A stretch of 64,000 nt of DNA, from assembly GCA_016714985.1 (NCBI GenBank), contig JADKBS010000003.1, forward strand, positions 124,001-188,000, in the 5' to 3' direction. Below the pieces are notes generated by a model, which was not told where the DNA came from, did not search any database, and saw only the letters and a list, made by a program, of their open reading frames with translations. This document shows positions 9,867 to 18,431 of the stretch, piece after piece; position 1 is the first letter of the stretch; each line of letters begins with the position of its first letter. The position numbers and the translations under genes are program-made. This DNA comes from Saprospiraceae bacterium. Its GTDB lineage: Bacteria; Bacteroidota; Bacteroidia; Chitinophagales; Saprospiraceae.

Positions 9867-10137
9867 GTGCGCCGAAATCATTTCTTCTGCACCAGAAGTA
9901 CAGGCTGCCACAAAGCCACGCATTTATCCCAACCCAGCGAATTATTTTTTCACTATCGGATTGGCCGAGCCGTCCATTGGTTCGCAGTGGCAGTTGACAG
10001 ATGCGCTTGGTCGAACGGTCAGGGCAGGTATGCTGGCACCCGGCGTTTTGGCGTTTAACGTAGCCGTTGGCAATTTGCCACCAGGCATCTATTGTCTGAA
10101 GATAGAGATCGAAGCAAGTAAAATTCTGCTTGATTGA
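9865..10137 (+). pseudogene. orphan T9SS C-terminal sorting domain
   Basis: The frame contains RIYPNPANYFF ... WQLTDALGRTV ... LPPGIYCLKIEI ... ILLD, the pattern of a type IX secretion sorting domain. There is no cargo domain: the open frame upstream is ftsH in another frame plus its terminator. A TTG at 9865 would give about 90 residues without a signal peptide. The simplest reading is the surviving 3' end of a larger secreted protein. A short expressed protein cannot be excluded. Confidence 0.45.
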
Positions 10138-10205
10138 TGAACTCCTATCTTGCATCATGCCGAGGTTTGCTACCTTCGAGCCGCTAACCAAGCCACAATC
10201 GCTAT

Positions 10206-10952
10206 ATGACAGCCAAGCCACTTACAGCCCTTCCCGTGTTGAATAAAGGAGAAATACATTACCTCGATGGCCCCAAAAGCCGCCATTTTGAGTTTGGTTT
10301 TGCCCTGAAGGTGTTCTGGGAGTTCATCCGTGGGTTCCGTGCGTTGCACTTCGTGGGGCCCTGCATCACGGTGTTCGGTTCGGCCCGTTTCAAGGATGGT
10401 CACGAGTACTTCAAAAAGGCGGAAGAAGTGGGCAGGGCCATTGCCCAAATGGGCTTCACCACAATGACCGGCGGCGGCCCCGGCATCATGGAAGCGGCCA
10501 ATAAGGGCGCATTTGAAGTAGGGGGCAGATCGGTGGGCTGCAATATCGTGCTGCCCTTCGAGCAGCACCCGAACCCTTATATGCACAAATGGGTGAACAT
10601 CCGCTACTTCTTCGTGCGCAAGGTGCTGTTGCTCAAGTACAGCTATGGCTTCATCATCCTGCCCGGCGGCTGGGGCACCATGGATGAACTATTCGAGACA
10701 TTGACCCTGGTACAGACCAAAGTGATGCACAACTTCCCGGTGGTGTTGATTGGCAGGAACTACTTCCAGCCGCTGATGGACTATCTGCATTTCATGGAGA
10801 CACAAAAGACCATCTCGCCCGATGACCTAAAATTGGTGCTGCTGACTGACGACGTGGACGAAGCAATGGCCCATGTGCGCAAATACATCGAGAGCAACTA
10901 CAAGGTCACGAAAAAGGACAAGCCGTCTTGGTGGCTGTTTGAGAAAGTGTGA
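10206..10952 (+). CDS. LOG/TIGR00730-family Rossmann-fold protein
   Basis: 248 residues with the two family signatures: TGGGPGIMEAANKGA and PGGWGTMDELFETLTL. Family members are phosphoribohydrolases that release cytokinin bases from nucleoside 5'-monophosphates or act on other nucleotide substrates; the bacterial role is often unclear. ATG 10206 is well placed. It stands alone between an orphan T9SS tail and a 4-TM protein. Confidence 0.9.
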   Translation: MTAKPLTALPVLNKGEIHYLDGPKSRHFEFGFALKVFWEFIRGFRALHFVGPCITVFGSARFKDGHEYFKKAEEVGRAIAQMGFTTMTGGGPGIMEAANKGAFEVGGRSVGCNIVLPFEQHPNPYMHKWVNIRYFFVRKVLLLKYSYGFIILPGGWGTMDELFETLTLVQTKVMHNFPVVLIGRNYFQPLMDYLHFMETQKTISPDDLKLVLLTDDVDEAMAHVRKYIESNYKVTKKDKPSWWLFEKV

Positions 10953-11034
10953 GTTGGATCTGCGAATTGTGAGCTTCTAGTTTCGAGCTGTGCCAAGGAA
11001 AGTAAAAAGCATATTCCAAAACCATAAAAATTAC

Positions 11035-11064
11035 TTGCTGCCGCGCAGTCAATATTTACCTTTG
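11035..11064 (+). promoter_or_regulatory. Bacteroidota-type promoter (TTG-N19-TACCTTTG)
   Basis: TTG at 11035-11037 and TACCTTTG at 11057-11064 are separated by exactly 19 bp, matching the -33/-7 consensus of the phylum's housekeeping sigma factor. It points at the gene starting at 11132. Confidence 0.65.
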
Positions 11065-11069
11065 CCTCA

Positions 11070-11131
11070 AGCAGTAGGGTTTGGGCTTGCACAGCCCTAC
11101 TCAAAACTCGTAACTCGTAACTCAAAACTCA
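11070..11131. repeat. iterated-word repeat (AACTCGT type) before the 4-TM gene
   Basis: AACTCGTAACTC-like words repeat just upstream of ATG 11132. Weaker complementary words (GAGTTG, GTGAGC, TCGAG) lie at 10950-10990. Same class as the other intergenic elements but less regular. Confidence 0.45.
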
Positions 11132-11566
11132 ATGCTAAACGGACTCATACATGCCCACTCCGGCCTGCGCTGGATAGTACTCATCCTATTGCTTGCTGCC
11201 ATCTTCAAAGCATTGATGAAATGGCGCTCCAATGTAAACTACTCAGAAGGTGACCGCAAAATCAACCTTTTTGCCATGATTTCCATGCATGTCCAGTTGC
11301 TGTTGGGCTTGGTGCTGTTTACTATGAGCGGCCGGGTGGATTTCTCGCAGATGAAGGATGCCATGTTCCGCTTCTTTAGTGTGGAGCACACAACGATGAT
11401 GCTCATCGCCATCGCCCTCGTGACCATTGGCCACGCCAAGTCAAAGAAGACAACGGACGATGTGAAAAAGCACAAGACCATCTTCATTTTTTACCTCATC
11501 GCCCTGCTGCTCGTGCTGATTGCCATTCCGTGGCCGTTCCGTGGCTGGGGGAATGGGTGGTTTTAG
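11132..11566 (+). CDS. conserved 4-TM membrane protein
   Basis: 144 residues, mostly membrane: hydrophobic segments near 10-28, 48-66, 85-102 and 120-138. Conserved-looking His residues (IHAHSGLRW, SMHVQLLLG, VEHTTMM, IGHAKSK) recall small b-type cytochrome or DoxX-like membrane proteins of Bacteroidota, but I cannot assign a function. ATG start, with a good promoter at 11035-11064. No operon partner is evident. Confidence 0.8.
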   Translation: MLNGLIHAHSGLRWIVLILLLAAIFKALMKWRSNVNYSEGDRKINLFAMISMHVQLLLGLVLFTMSGRVDFSQMKDAMFRFFSVEHTTMMLIAIALVTIGHAKSKKTTDDVKKHKTIFIFYLIALLLVLIAIPWPFRGWGNGWF

Positions 11567-11576
11567 ATGGCGGTTC

Positions 11577-11730
11577 GACAGTGGGCAGTTGGCAGTCAGT
11601 TCCCAGTCAAAAAGTCTTTTAGTCTCATGCCGTTCATGTCGGCAGTTTTAGCAGTTGGTAGTCAGGCGCTACTACCCCGGCGCTAACTGCCAACTGCCAA
11701 CTGCCAACTGTCGAACTGCCCACTGAAAAT
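11577..11730. repeat. iterated-word inverted repeat (GGCAGTT / AACTGCC type)
   Basis: Left arm words GTTGGCAGTC and CAGTTGG; right arm tandem AACTGCC words, around a loop near 11660. This fills most of the 283-bp gap before the DsbD-alpha gene. The same word appears at 31438-31500 and inside Y RNA unit 6 (56361-56400). Confidence 0.7.
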
Positions 11731-11811
11731 GACTGCCAACTGTTTTTAACCTTTTCCGTTAAAGAAACATTATCGTTGCGATGCGCCGAAACTTGTAGCG
11801 TTTTGGCGCAT

Positions 11812-11819
11812 TATTTTTG
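11812..11819 (+). promoter_or_regulatory. possible -7 element (TATTTTTG)
   Basis: Matches TAnnTTTG 31 bp before ATG 11850. The nearest TTG (11793-11795) is only 16 bp upstream, so spacing is off. Confidence 0.3.
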
Positions 11820-11849
11820 CCTACTCAACTGATAATCAAACTGTTCAAA

Positions 11850-12296
11850 ATGAAAAAAATCGCCTTTTTTGCAGTGGCCCTTTTCTTGGCAAGTGCCGCC
11901 ATTGCGCAGCAAAACCCCGTAAAATGGTCGTATGAGGCCAAGAAAGTGGCCGATGGAACTTACGACCTCGTCTTCACCGCCAATATCTCCGATGGATGGT
12001 ATGTCTATTCGCAATACCTCGAAAGCGACGAGGGGCCTATACGCACAAGTTTTACCTTTGAAGAAAATGCAGCCGTGAAAATGGAAGGCAAAAACACAGA
12101 GGACGGCCAAAAAACCGAGGGCTATGACGACCTCTTTGGCATGAACATCATCAAGTTCAAGGGCCAGCCGAGCTTCACGCAGCGGGTTAAAATAAGCGCC
12201 CCCACTACCCTAAAGGGCAGCGTGGAGTTCATGACCTGCGACCACGAGCGCTGTCTGCCACCAAGCGATGTGCCGTTCCGCTTCGACTTGAAGTGA
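11850..12296 (+). CDS. periplasmic DsbD-alpha-like protein
   Basis: ATG 11850 gives a signal peptide (MKKIAFFAVALFLASAAIAQ) and about 128 mature residues. They match one N-terminal DsbD domain: NPVKWSYEAK ... DGWYVYSQYLE ... VEFMTCDHERCLPP. The two Cys flank DHER as in the alpha domain that passes electrons from the DsbD membrane core to periplasmic partners. The same module occurs twice at the start of the next gene, so this looks like a duplication product working in the same pathway. The gap 12297-12449 carries an inverted repeat. Confidence 0.88.
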   Translation: MKKIAFFAVALFLASAAIAQQNPVKWSYEAKKVADGTYDLVFTANISDGWYVYSQYLESDEGPIRTSFTFEENAAVKMEGKNTEDGQKTEGYDDLFGMNIIKFKGQPSFTQRVKISAPTTLKGSVEFMTCDHERCLPPSDVPFRFDLK

Positions 12297-12378
12297 TTGT
12301 TTAATTGCTTGATTGTTGCCCTTGTGACGTAAATCACACCAATCAAACAATCCCAACAATTTAACACCCCAACAATCA
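12297..12378. repeat. iterated-word inverted repeat (GATTGTT type)
   Basis: GATTGTTTAATTGCTTGATTG on the left, then CAATCAAACAATC and CAACAATTT words on the right arm. Same word as at 896-982. It lies between the two DsbD genes. Confidence 0.7.
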
Positions 12379-12449
12379 CTACTTTTGCTGACTTTTTTCA
12401 AAACACCCACGTCGGGCGGCTGTCCCGCCCATTTTTCAAATATCAAGAC

Positions 12450-14516
12450 ATGAGAAAGTTCTGGACACTTTCACTGCTATTCTTCTTTTCGGCAGTGGCC
12501 TTCGGCCAAATATACAATCCCGTCAAATGGAGTTTTGCTTCCAAGCAGCTTTCGGACACAGAGTTCAACCTGCTGTTCACCGCCACTATTGACAACGGGT
12601 GGTACGTCTATTCGCAATACCTCGAAGGTGACGACGGGCCGATAAAAACGAGTTTTACCTATGACAAGGGTAGTCATTATTCCCTCGTAGGCAAGAACAC
12701 GGAAAGCTCTAGCCACCGCAAGGAGATGAACGACCCATTGTTCGATGACATGAAGGTGATTAAGTTTGCCGAGAAGGTAATCTTCACCCAAAAAGTGAAG
12801 GTCACGGACATTTCCAAGCCCATTATCGGCTACCTGGAGTTCATGACCTGCAACAACGAACGTTGCCTGCCGCCCACCGAGGTTGATTTTTCCTTTCAAC
12901 TTAAGGGCACTGCAAAACCGACGGAACAGCCAACGACGAACCCTGCCACAAATGGTGGCAAGGCAGCAACTACCCAAGTCCCTGCCACGAAACCAGGGGA
13001 ACAAGGGAATATAACCATTGCACCGCCAGTCCTGCAGCCAATGCCTGAATCCGCCATTTCCGGTGGCAGGGGCATCGAAAACCCAGTTGGATGGGTAGGC
13101 GAAGTGCAAAAAACTGGCGAGAACGAGTACCAAGTAAACTTCAAGGCCACCGTGGAAAAAGGTTGGGCTATCTATTCCCAGTTCTTGAAAGAAGGTGGCC
13201 CGCTGCCTACGGTATTGACCTTCCCCGCCGGCATAACTGCCGTAGGAAAGCCCACCGAAACAAGCAGCCATAAGATTGACGAGAAAGACCCCATCTTCAA
13301 CATGCGGGTCACCAAGTTCAAGGAAGAAGTCACTTTTGGCCAGAAGATTTCGGTCAAAGACTCGTCCAAGCCCGTGGAGGGGATGATTTCTTATATGACC
13401 TGCAACGATGAGCGCTGCATCCCCTTGGACGTGCCCTTCCGCCTCGACCTCACCGGACTTACTGCGGTGGTCGGTGACGATGCACCCGGACAAGCGCCTA
13501 CCGCCGTGACAACCGATTCCAGCTTCGGCTACCTCGGCCCTTGTGATTTCAGCCTCGACCGCTCTACCGTGGCCGACTGCGGAGAGGAAAAAGAAGACCG
13601 CAGTGGGCTTTGGAAAATCTTCATTCTTGGCTTCTTAGGCGGATTGGCGGCCTTGTTCACACCCTGCGTGTTCCCGATGGTGCCGCTTACAGTCAGCTTT
13701 TTCACGAAGAGCAACCAATCGAAGAAGAAAGGTTTCCAGAACGCCCTGCTGTATGGCTTTTTCATCTTCTTGGTCTATATCCTGTTCAGCTTGCCGTTCC
13801 ACCTGCTGGATTCGGTCAGCCCGGACATCCTGAGCGATTTCTCAACGAACCCGACCATCAACATCGTTTTCTTCCTGATTTTCCTTGTGTTCGCCATTTC
13901 GTTTTTCGGTTATTTTGAAATAACGTTGCCCGAATCCTGGTCGAACAAATCGGCGAGCGCAGAGGGCGTTGGCGGTGTGCTTGGCATCTTCTTCATGGCC
14001 CTGACGCTGGTGCTGGTTTCCTTCTCCTGCACAGGCCCTATCCTCGGTTCCCTGCTCGGCACCGTGCTCGACTCTGAGGCCGGTGCCTTGCAACTGACGG
14101 CGGGCATGGCGGGCTTCGGTGTGGCCTTGGGCTTGCCGTTCGGCCTGTTCGCAGCGTTCCCCAACTGGCTCAAGGCGCTGCCAAAGTCTGGTGGTTGGAT
14201 GACCACCGTGAAGGTGGTGCTGGGCTTCCTCGAACTGGCCTTGGCGCTCAAGTTTCTCTCCAATGCCGACCTTGTGAAGCACTGGGGCATCCTGAAAATG
14301 GAGGTGTTCCTCGTCCTTTGGATTGTGATTTTTCTCGGCTTGGGCATTTATCTCTTGGGCAAAATCAGGTTCCCGCACGATACGCCCGTTTCTTTGAAGC
14401 AGCTTTCGCCCGTACGGTGGGTACTGGCCATCTTGTCGTTCCTCTTCGTTGGCTACCTGTTTACGGGACTTCGCTACGATGAAAAGAAGGCTCGCTGCAT
14501 ACCCTGTCACTGTTGA
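12450..14516 (+). CDS. dsbD: DsbD-type thiol:disulfide interchange protein, alpha and membrane parts
   Basis: After a signal peptide come two DsbD-alpha domains, each ending in TCN(N/D)ERC (about residues 20-155 and 205-335). The beta domain follows, with eight predicted TM helices and its redox cysteines in TPCVFPMVPL and SFSCTGPILGS. It carries reducing power from cytoplasmic thioredoxin across the membrane. The frame ends at 14516 in YDEKKARCIPCHC, but reading with one more G near 14489 gives GSLHTLSLLSGVVPP and joins the thioredoxin domain of the next entry. So one 850-residue protein is probably split by a homopolymer deletion (GG for GGG). Confidence 0.9.
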   Translation: MRKFWTLSLLFFFSAVAFGQIYNPVKWSFASKQLSDTEFNLLFTATIDNGWYVYSQYLEGDDGPIKTSFTYDKGSHYSLVGKNTESSSHRKEMNDPLFDDMKVIKFAEKVIFTQKVKVTDISKPIIGYLEFMTCNNERCLPPTEVDFSFQLKGTAKPTEQPTTNPATNGGKAATTQVPATKPGEQGNITIAPPVLQPMPESAISGGRGIENPVGWVGEVQKTGENEYQVNFKATVEKGWAIYSQFLKEGGPLPTVLTFPAGITAVGKPTETSSHKIDEKDPIFNMRVTKFKEEVTFGQKISVKDSSKPVEGMISYMTCNDERCIPLDVPFRLDLTGLTAVVGDDAPGQAPTAVTTDSSFGYLGPCDFSLDRSTVADCGEEKEDRSGLWKIFILGFLGGLAALFTPCVFPMVPLTVSFFTKSNQSKKKGFQNALLYGFFIFLVYILFSLPFHLLDSVSPDILSDFSTNPTINIVFFLIFLVFAISFFGYFEITLPESWSNKSASAEGVGGVLGIFFMALTLVLVSFSCTGPILGSLLGTVLDSEAGALQLTAGMAGFGVALGLPFGLFAAFPNWLKALPKSGGWMTTVKVVLGFLELALALKFLSNADLVKHWGILKMEVFLVLWIVIFLGLGIYLLGKIRFPHDTPVSLKQLSPVRWVLAILSFLFVGYLFTGLRYDEKKARCIPCHC

Positions 14517-15025
14517 GCGGTGTGGTGCCGCCGACCTGCTATAGCATTTGGTATCCTTGTGATTGCCCACAGAATGTCTATTGCTTCGATGATTTCTGCG
14601 AGGGCCTCGAAGTGGCCCGCAAGGAGAACAAGCCCATCATGATTGACTTCACGGGTCATGCCTGCGCCAACTGCCGCCGCATGGAAGCCGAGGTCTGGCC
14701 GAAGCCAGGCATCCACGAGTACCTGCGTGATTCGTTCGTGGTCATTTCCCTCTATGTGGATGAAAAAATTGATTTGCCGGAGTCGGAACAAAAATCATTG
14801 CCGATGAAAAGCGGCGGCACGAAACGCCTGCGGAACTACGGCCATAAATGGGCCTATTTCCAGACGGAGAATTTCAACGACAACTCGCAACCGCAGTATG
14901 TGCTGCTTTCCAACGATGGCAAGCTGCTGAATAAGCCTGTTTCTGGGATGCAGAAGGTGGGCGATTATGAGAACTGGATAAAATGCGGGTTTGAGCAAAA
15001 TAAAAGGTTAAGGGGCGGTCAATAA
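14513..15025 (+). CDS. dsbD: DsbD C-terminal thioredoxin (gamma) domain, split off by frameshift
   Basis: Contains PIMIDFTGHACANCRRME, a thioredoxin-like CxxC (CANC), preceded by the linker CYSIWYPCDCPQNVYCFDDF typical of Bacteroidota DsbD. It overlaps the upstream frame by 4 nt. Linker, gamma domain and C-terminus are all intact, so it is best read as the missing last part of the DsbD at 12450-14516 rather than a separate thioredoxin. There is no signal peptide of its own. Confidence 0.85.
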   Translation: MSGVVPPTCYSIWYPCDCPQNVYCFDDFCEGLEVARKENKPIMIDFTGHACANCRRMEAEVWPKPGIHEYLRDSFVVISLYVDEKIDLPESEQKSLPMKSGGTKRLRNYGHKWAYFQTENFNDNSQPQYVLLSNDGKLLNKPVSGMQKVGDYENWIKCGFEQNKRLRGGQ

Positions 15026-15033
15026 TAATGACA

Positions 15034-15066
15034 GACGGCCAACGGATATGTGTTCCGTTGGCCGTC
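15034..15066. terminator. bidirectional hairpin between dsbD and recX
   Basis: Perfect 13-bp arms (15034-15046 and 15054-15066) with a 7-nt loop, between convergent genes. The right arm continues as an iterated GGCCGTCCACCGTTA word to about 15088. Confidence 0.6.
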
Positions 15067-15071
15067 CACCG

Positions 15072-15551
15072 TTAGCCGTCCACCGTTAATATTTGCCAGA
15101 CCAGTTCGCCCTCGTACCCCCTCGACATGGCGTAGTGCGCCAGCTTTCCCTTTCGAGCAAAATCGTCGGCTTCGGCAATTTGGCTTGCCCGCTTTTCCAA
15201 TACTTCCTTCAATGTTATTAGGTAATCCTGTTCGCTGATTTCCTCCATCGCCTTGCGAATGCAGTAATCGGAGATTTGGCGCTGTTTCAGTTCTTGCAAG
15301 ATGCGGTTGCGCCCCCATTGCTTCATGCGGAACTTGCCACGGGCAAAGGAGCGGGCAAATCGTTCCTCGTCCAGGAATTTTTCCTCGATGAGGCTGGCCA
15401 TCACGTCCTCAAGGTCTTGCCCGTAGCAACCCAGTTCGATGAGCTTGGTGCGGACCTCGGCATGGCAGCGGTCTTGATAGGCGCAGTAGCGCTGGAGTTT
15501 GATGAGCGCCTCGGCTTTTGAGATATATTTTTTGACGGGCTTTCTTTCCAA
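15072..15551 (-). CDS. recX: regulatory protein RecX
   Basis: 159 residues of tandem three-helix repeats: EALIKLQRYCAYQDRCHAEVRTKL, DVMASLIEEKFLDEERFARSFARGKF and WGRNRILQELKQRQIS. RecX caps RecA filaments and limits recombination and SOS. No recA is nearby in this window. Convergent with dsbD; start ATG 15551. Confidence 0.92.
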   Translation of the reverse strand: MERKPVKKYISKAEALIKLQRYCAYQDRCHAEVRTKLIELGCYGQDLEDVMASLIEEKFLDEERFARSFARGKFRMKQWGRNRILQELKQRQISDYCIRKAMEEISEQDYLITLKEVLEKRASQIAEADDFARKGKLAHYAMSRGYEGELVWQILTVDG

Positions 15552-15628
15552 GGTAGTGGATGAGTTGTTTATGCATCAAAAATGATGGTTTACATCCAAA
15601 AAATTGCCTGCATGGCATCCATTTTTTT

Positions 15629-17122
15629 TCAAACGACCAATAATTTGTCCACCAATTTCCGGTCATTGGAAAGCCTCGGCACCTTGTTCTGGCCACCGAG
15701 CTTGCCTTGCGATTTCATGTAGTGACGGAAGGCGTCACGGTGCAGCGGCGTGATTTTAAGTGAGCGCAGGATATTGCCCTTTATCAAATCCTCGTAATAA
15801 ATATTTTGCTTAACCATTTCATCGTCAAGCAGTTGCGCAAAGCGCAACAAGTCCACAGGAGTTTGGTCAAACTCCACGAACCACTCATGGTAAGGCAACC
15901 CACCCTCTAACGGCGACACTTGTGGGGCCACCGTGAACTCGACGATACCGACCCCTTCGGCCCTTGACACAGCCAGCATGGCGGCGTCCACTTCTTTGCC
16001 AATCACATGTTCGCCGAAGGCGGAAATAAAATGTTTCACCCGTCCAGTGACGATGAGCCGATAGGGGTTCAGTGACACAAACTCCACTGTGTCGCCGATA
16101 TTGTAGCCCCAAAGCCCTGCGTTGTTGTTGATGATGAGGGCATAATTGACGCCCAATTCCACATCAGCGAGTGAAAGGCGGGTCGGGTTTTCGTTGAAAA
16201 CCTCGTCCATTGGCACAAACTCGAAGAAGATGCCGGATGCGGCGTTGAGCAGCAGCCCCGGCTCGCGCTGGCTATCCTGAAATGCGATGAAGCCCTCACT
16301 GGCAGGGTAAGTCTCCACGCTGTCCAACCGCTTGCCAACCAAAGCCTCCAGCCCAGCCCGGTACGGCTCGAAGTTCACGCCACCATAGACAAAGACATTG
16401 AAATTGGGGAAAACATCCTTCACCAACCTTTTGCCGCTGCGCTCCAGCAACCGCTCGTAGTACATCTGCACCCAAGGCGGTATGCCGCTGATGAGGCGCA
16501 TGTCCTGTGGCAGTGTCTCGGTCACCATGGCCTCCAATTTCTGCTCCCAATCCTCTATGCAATTGGTGGGATAGCTCGGCAATTGGCTGGTGCGAAGCCA
16601 TTTTGGCACCTCGTGGTTCACGATGCCAGAGAGCCGTCCAGTGGGTATGCTGCCCACGGTTTCCAGCTCTGGGCTACCGGAGAGGAATATCATTTTTCCG
16701 TCGAAAAAATCGAAATTGCCCGTGCGGGCAGCGTAGTTGAAAAGGGCGTTGCGGGCCGTGCCGAAGTGGTTGGGCATGGAGTCACGGGTGAGGGGGATGT
16801 ACTTCACGCCGGAGGTCGTACCACTGGTCTTTGCAAAATACTTGGGCAGGCCGGGCCAGAGTACGTCCCGTTCGCCAACTTTGATGCGCTCAATCCAAGG
16901 GCGCAGCGCCTCGTAATCCCGCAGTGGTACTTGTGTCTTGAATGCCTCGTAACCGTTGATTTTATCGAAACCATGCTCTAGCCCAAAGGCCGTTCGGCTA
17001 CCCTTTTTCACCAACTGCTCGAACACCTGTTGTTGCGCAGCAACAGCCTCCCCGCTCCAACGTGCTATACTGCGGGCTATCTGGCGTGCAACGGGCTTGA
17101 GGAGGCGGGATTTAATTTTCAT
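15629..17122 (-). CDS. GH3-family acyl-adenylating enzyme
   Basis: 497 residues spanning the GH3 fold. The ATP-binding motif is TSGTTSGVKYIPLT; further family blocks are YPASEGFIAFQD and VGDTVEF-like IGDTVEFVSLNPYRL, then GRVKHFISAFGEHV. Plant GH3 proteins join amino acids to jasmonate or auxin through an acyl-AMP. Bacterial homologues are common in Bacteroidota, but their substrate is unknown. Start ATG 17122. The upstream gap holds a GGATTGAA-type inverted repeat. Confidence 0.9.
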   Translation of the reverse strand: MKIKSRLLKPVARQIARSIARWSGEAVAAQQQVFEQLVKKGSRTAFGLEHGFDKINGYEAFKTQVPLRDYEALRPWIERIKVGERDVLWPGLPKYFAKTSGTTSGVKYIPLTRDSMPNHFGTARNALFNYAARTGNFDFFDGKMIFLSGSPELETVGSIPTGRLSGIVNHEVPKWLRTSQLPSYPTNCIEDWEQKLEAMVTETLPQDMRLISGIPPWVQMYYERLLERSGKRLVKDVFPNFNVFVYGGVNFEPYRAGLEALVGKRLDSVETYPASEGFIAFQDSQREPGLLLNAASGIFFEFVPMDEVFNENPTRLSLADVELGVNYALIINNNAGLWGYNIGDTVEFVSLNPYRLIVTGRVKHFISAFGEHVIGKEVDAAMLAVSRAEGVGIVEFTVAPQVSPLEGGLPYHEWFVEFDQTPVDLLRFAQLLDDEMVKQNIYYEDLIKGNILRSLKITPLHRDAFRHYMKSQGKLGGQNKVPRLSNDRKLVDKLLVV

Positions 17123-17123
17123 A

Positions 17124-17212
17124 AAAAGGATTGGAGGATTGGAGGATTGAAGGATTGAAGGTAAGGCGGTAGCCTAATTCAATCCTTCAATCCTCCAATC
17201 CTTCAATCCTTA
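17124..17212. repeat. iterated-word inverted repeat (GGATTGGA/GGATTGAA type)
   Basis: Four tandem GGATTG(G/A)A words on the left; TTCAATCC/TCCAATCC words on the right; short loop near 17162-17175. It occupies the entire gap between two minus-strand genes. Confidence 0.78.
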
Positions 17213-18064
17213 TTCATCGTAAGGGCATTTCAAATCCCCAAAATAGTAATAAACCCCTACGCCGAAATAGACATAAGTGTCGTTGCTCTTGGAGTTGCCA
17301 CGTTGGCGGCCGGGTGTCCCAATGGGAGGTTCGATATTGTTCCGGGTGAAAAAATCAGGGTCTTTGGCGAAGAGTTCGGACGAGCGGTCAATAAAAGGCA
17401 AGGCTTCGCTGCCACGCAGATCAGACACCTCGTCGGGGTCGGGATAGGCGGTGCTAACATCGTCGAGGTAGTCGCTGAATAGGCGGCGGGCACTGAGGTC
17501 AATATTGATGCTCCATTCGTAATTGAGGTCAATCTTGAAGCCTGCGCCATAGACCCAGCCACCGGCTACGGTGTAGTACTCGTCGCCCTTGAACTGGCCC
17601 TCGGTGCCGAGTGGGCGGAGTGCTACCCAATCGCCATCGTCGAGTTTGGCTTTGGGATTGAAGTGCGTAACGCCAAGGCCTGCGAAAAGGTAGGGCGTCC
17701 AGTTCTTGTCCTTGCTCCCGTGTATATAGGGCAGGAAATTGAACTCCAACTGTCCACCTACGTCGGCCACCACGGAGCGAAAGCTGAGGTTGCGGGCCTT
17801 CTCAAAGAGGTTCGGCGAATCGGAGTCGTAGGCTTCTACCCTGCCAATATTGCCGGAGACCTTGAAGCCGAGGCGCTCGTTGAAGTTGTAGCGAAGGCCA
17901 AACCCCGCAGCGGGGCCGATGCGGTTGAGGCGGAGGTTGGTGTTCAGGTCACCGAAGTAGTTGACAGCGGCCACCCAGACGCCCGCTTCGGCGCCATCTT
18001 GCGCCTTCAGGCAGTTTTGGGAAAGGATTGCGAAGCAAGCAAATAAAAGGAAAATCTTCTTCAC
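17210..18064 (-). CDS. PorG-like outer-membrane protein (DUF6089)
   Basis: Signal peptide (MKKIFLLFACFAILSQNCLKAQ), then a predicted small beta-barrel: GVWVAAVNYFGDLN, GFGLRYNFNERLGFKVSGNIG, LPYIHGSKDKNWTPYLFAGLG, ending YFGVGVYYYFGDLKCP. This pattern matches DUF6089, the family of the type IX secretion component PorG. With PorZ at 20199 and several T9SS-tailed proteins in the window, a role in that system is plausible but not proven. A -7 element lies at 18111-18118. Confidence 0.8.
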   Translation of the reverse strand: MKKIFLLFACFAILSQNCLKAQDGAEAGVWVAAVNYFGDLNTNLRLNRIGPAAGFGLRYNFNERLGFKVSGNIGRVEAYDSDSPNLFEKARNLSFRSVVADVGGQLEFNFLPYIHGSKDKNWTPYLFAGLGVTHFNPKAKLDDGDWVALRPLGTEGQFKGDEYYTVAGGWVYGAGFKIDLNYEWSINIDLSARRLFSDYLDDVSTAYPDPDEVSDLRGSEALPFIDRSSELFAKDPDFFTRNNIEPPIGTPGRQRGNSKSNDTYVYFGVGVYYYFGDLKCPYDE

Positions 18065-18110
18065 GGATATTTTTTTGTTGAAATTGCCTTCTGGTTTGGT
18101 TTTGGGCGGG

Positions 18111-18118
18111 CAAAGTTA
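18111..18118 (-). promoter_or_regulatory. possible -7 element (TAACTTTG, minus strand)
   Basis: CAAAGTTA on the plus strand, 47 bp upstream of the PorG-like start. No TTG at the expected distance. The rest of the 367-bp gap to 18431 shows no gene or clear element. Confidence 0.35.
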
Positions 18119-18431
18119 CAATTTAACGACTTTGCATGCATGGCTGTTGTGGGAGTTCGTTTCTTTTGTGGCACAGCACTGCAAAGGAGAACATATTGCT
18201 AAAAGCACAAAGTCTTGAATTTTAATATTTCATTAGCATGCTGGCACTTGCTTTTGTTTTGCATCTTGTATAGCTTGCAGCGTTTTTTTGTTGAAAATAG
18301 ATTCCTGTCCGAGTTAGTCCTACGTTTTCCTGTTCATTTATTGACCTTACGCAATCGAACATTCCTATGCTGGCGCATGCCCGCATAGATGTTATATTCC
18401 TTTCTTCATTTTTCAACTAAATCTCTTGTTT

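Noticed and set aside
9358..10221. 287-residue minus-strand ORF over the ftsH 3' end
   Set aside because: Antisense to ftsH and across its terminator; Gln/Cys/Ser-rich with no family features.
12477..13493. 338-residue minus-strand ORF opposite dsbD
   Set aside because: Mirror frame of a clear DsbD; no signal, motif or start context.
14513..15025. Separate thioredoxin gene
   Set aside because: It starts in the DsbD linker and lacks a signal peptide; one G restores fusion to the upstream frame.
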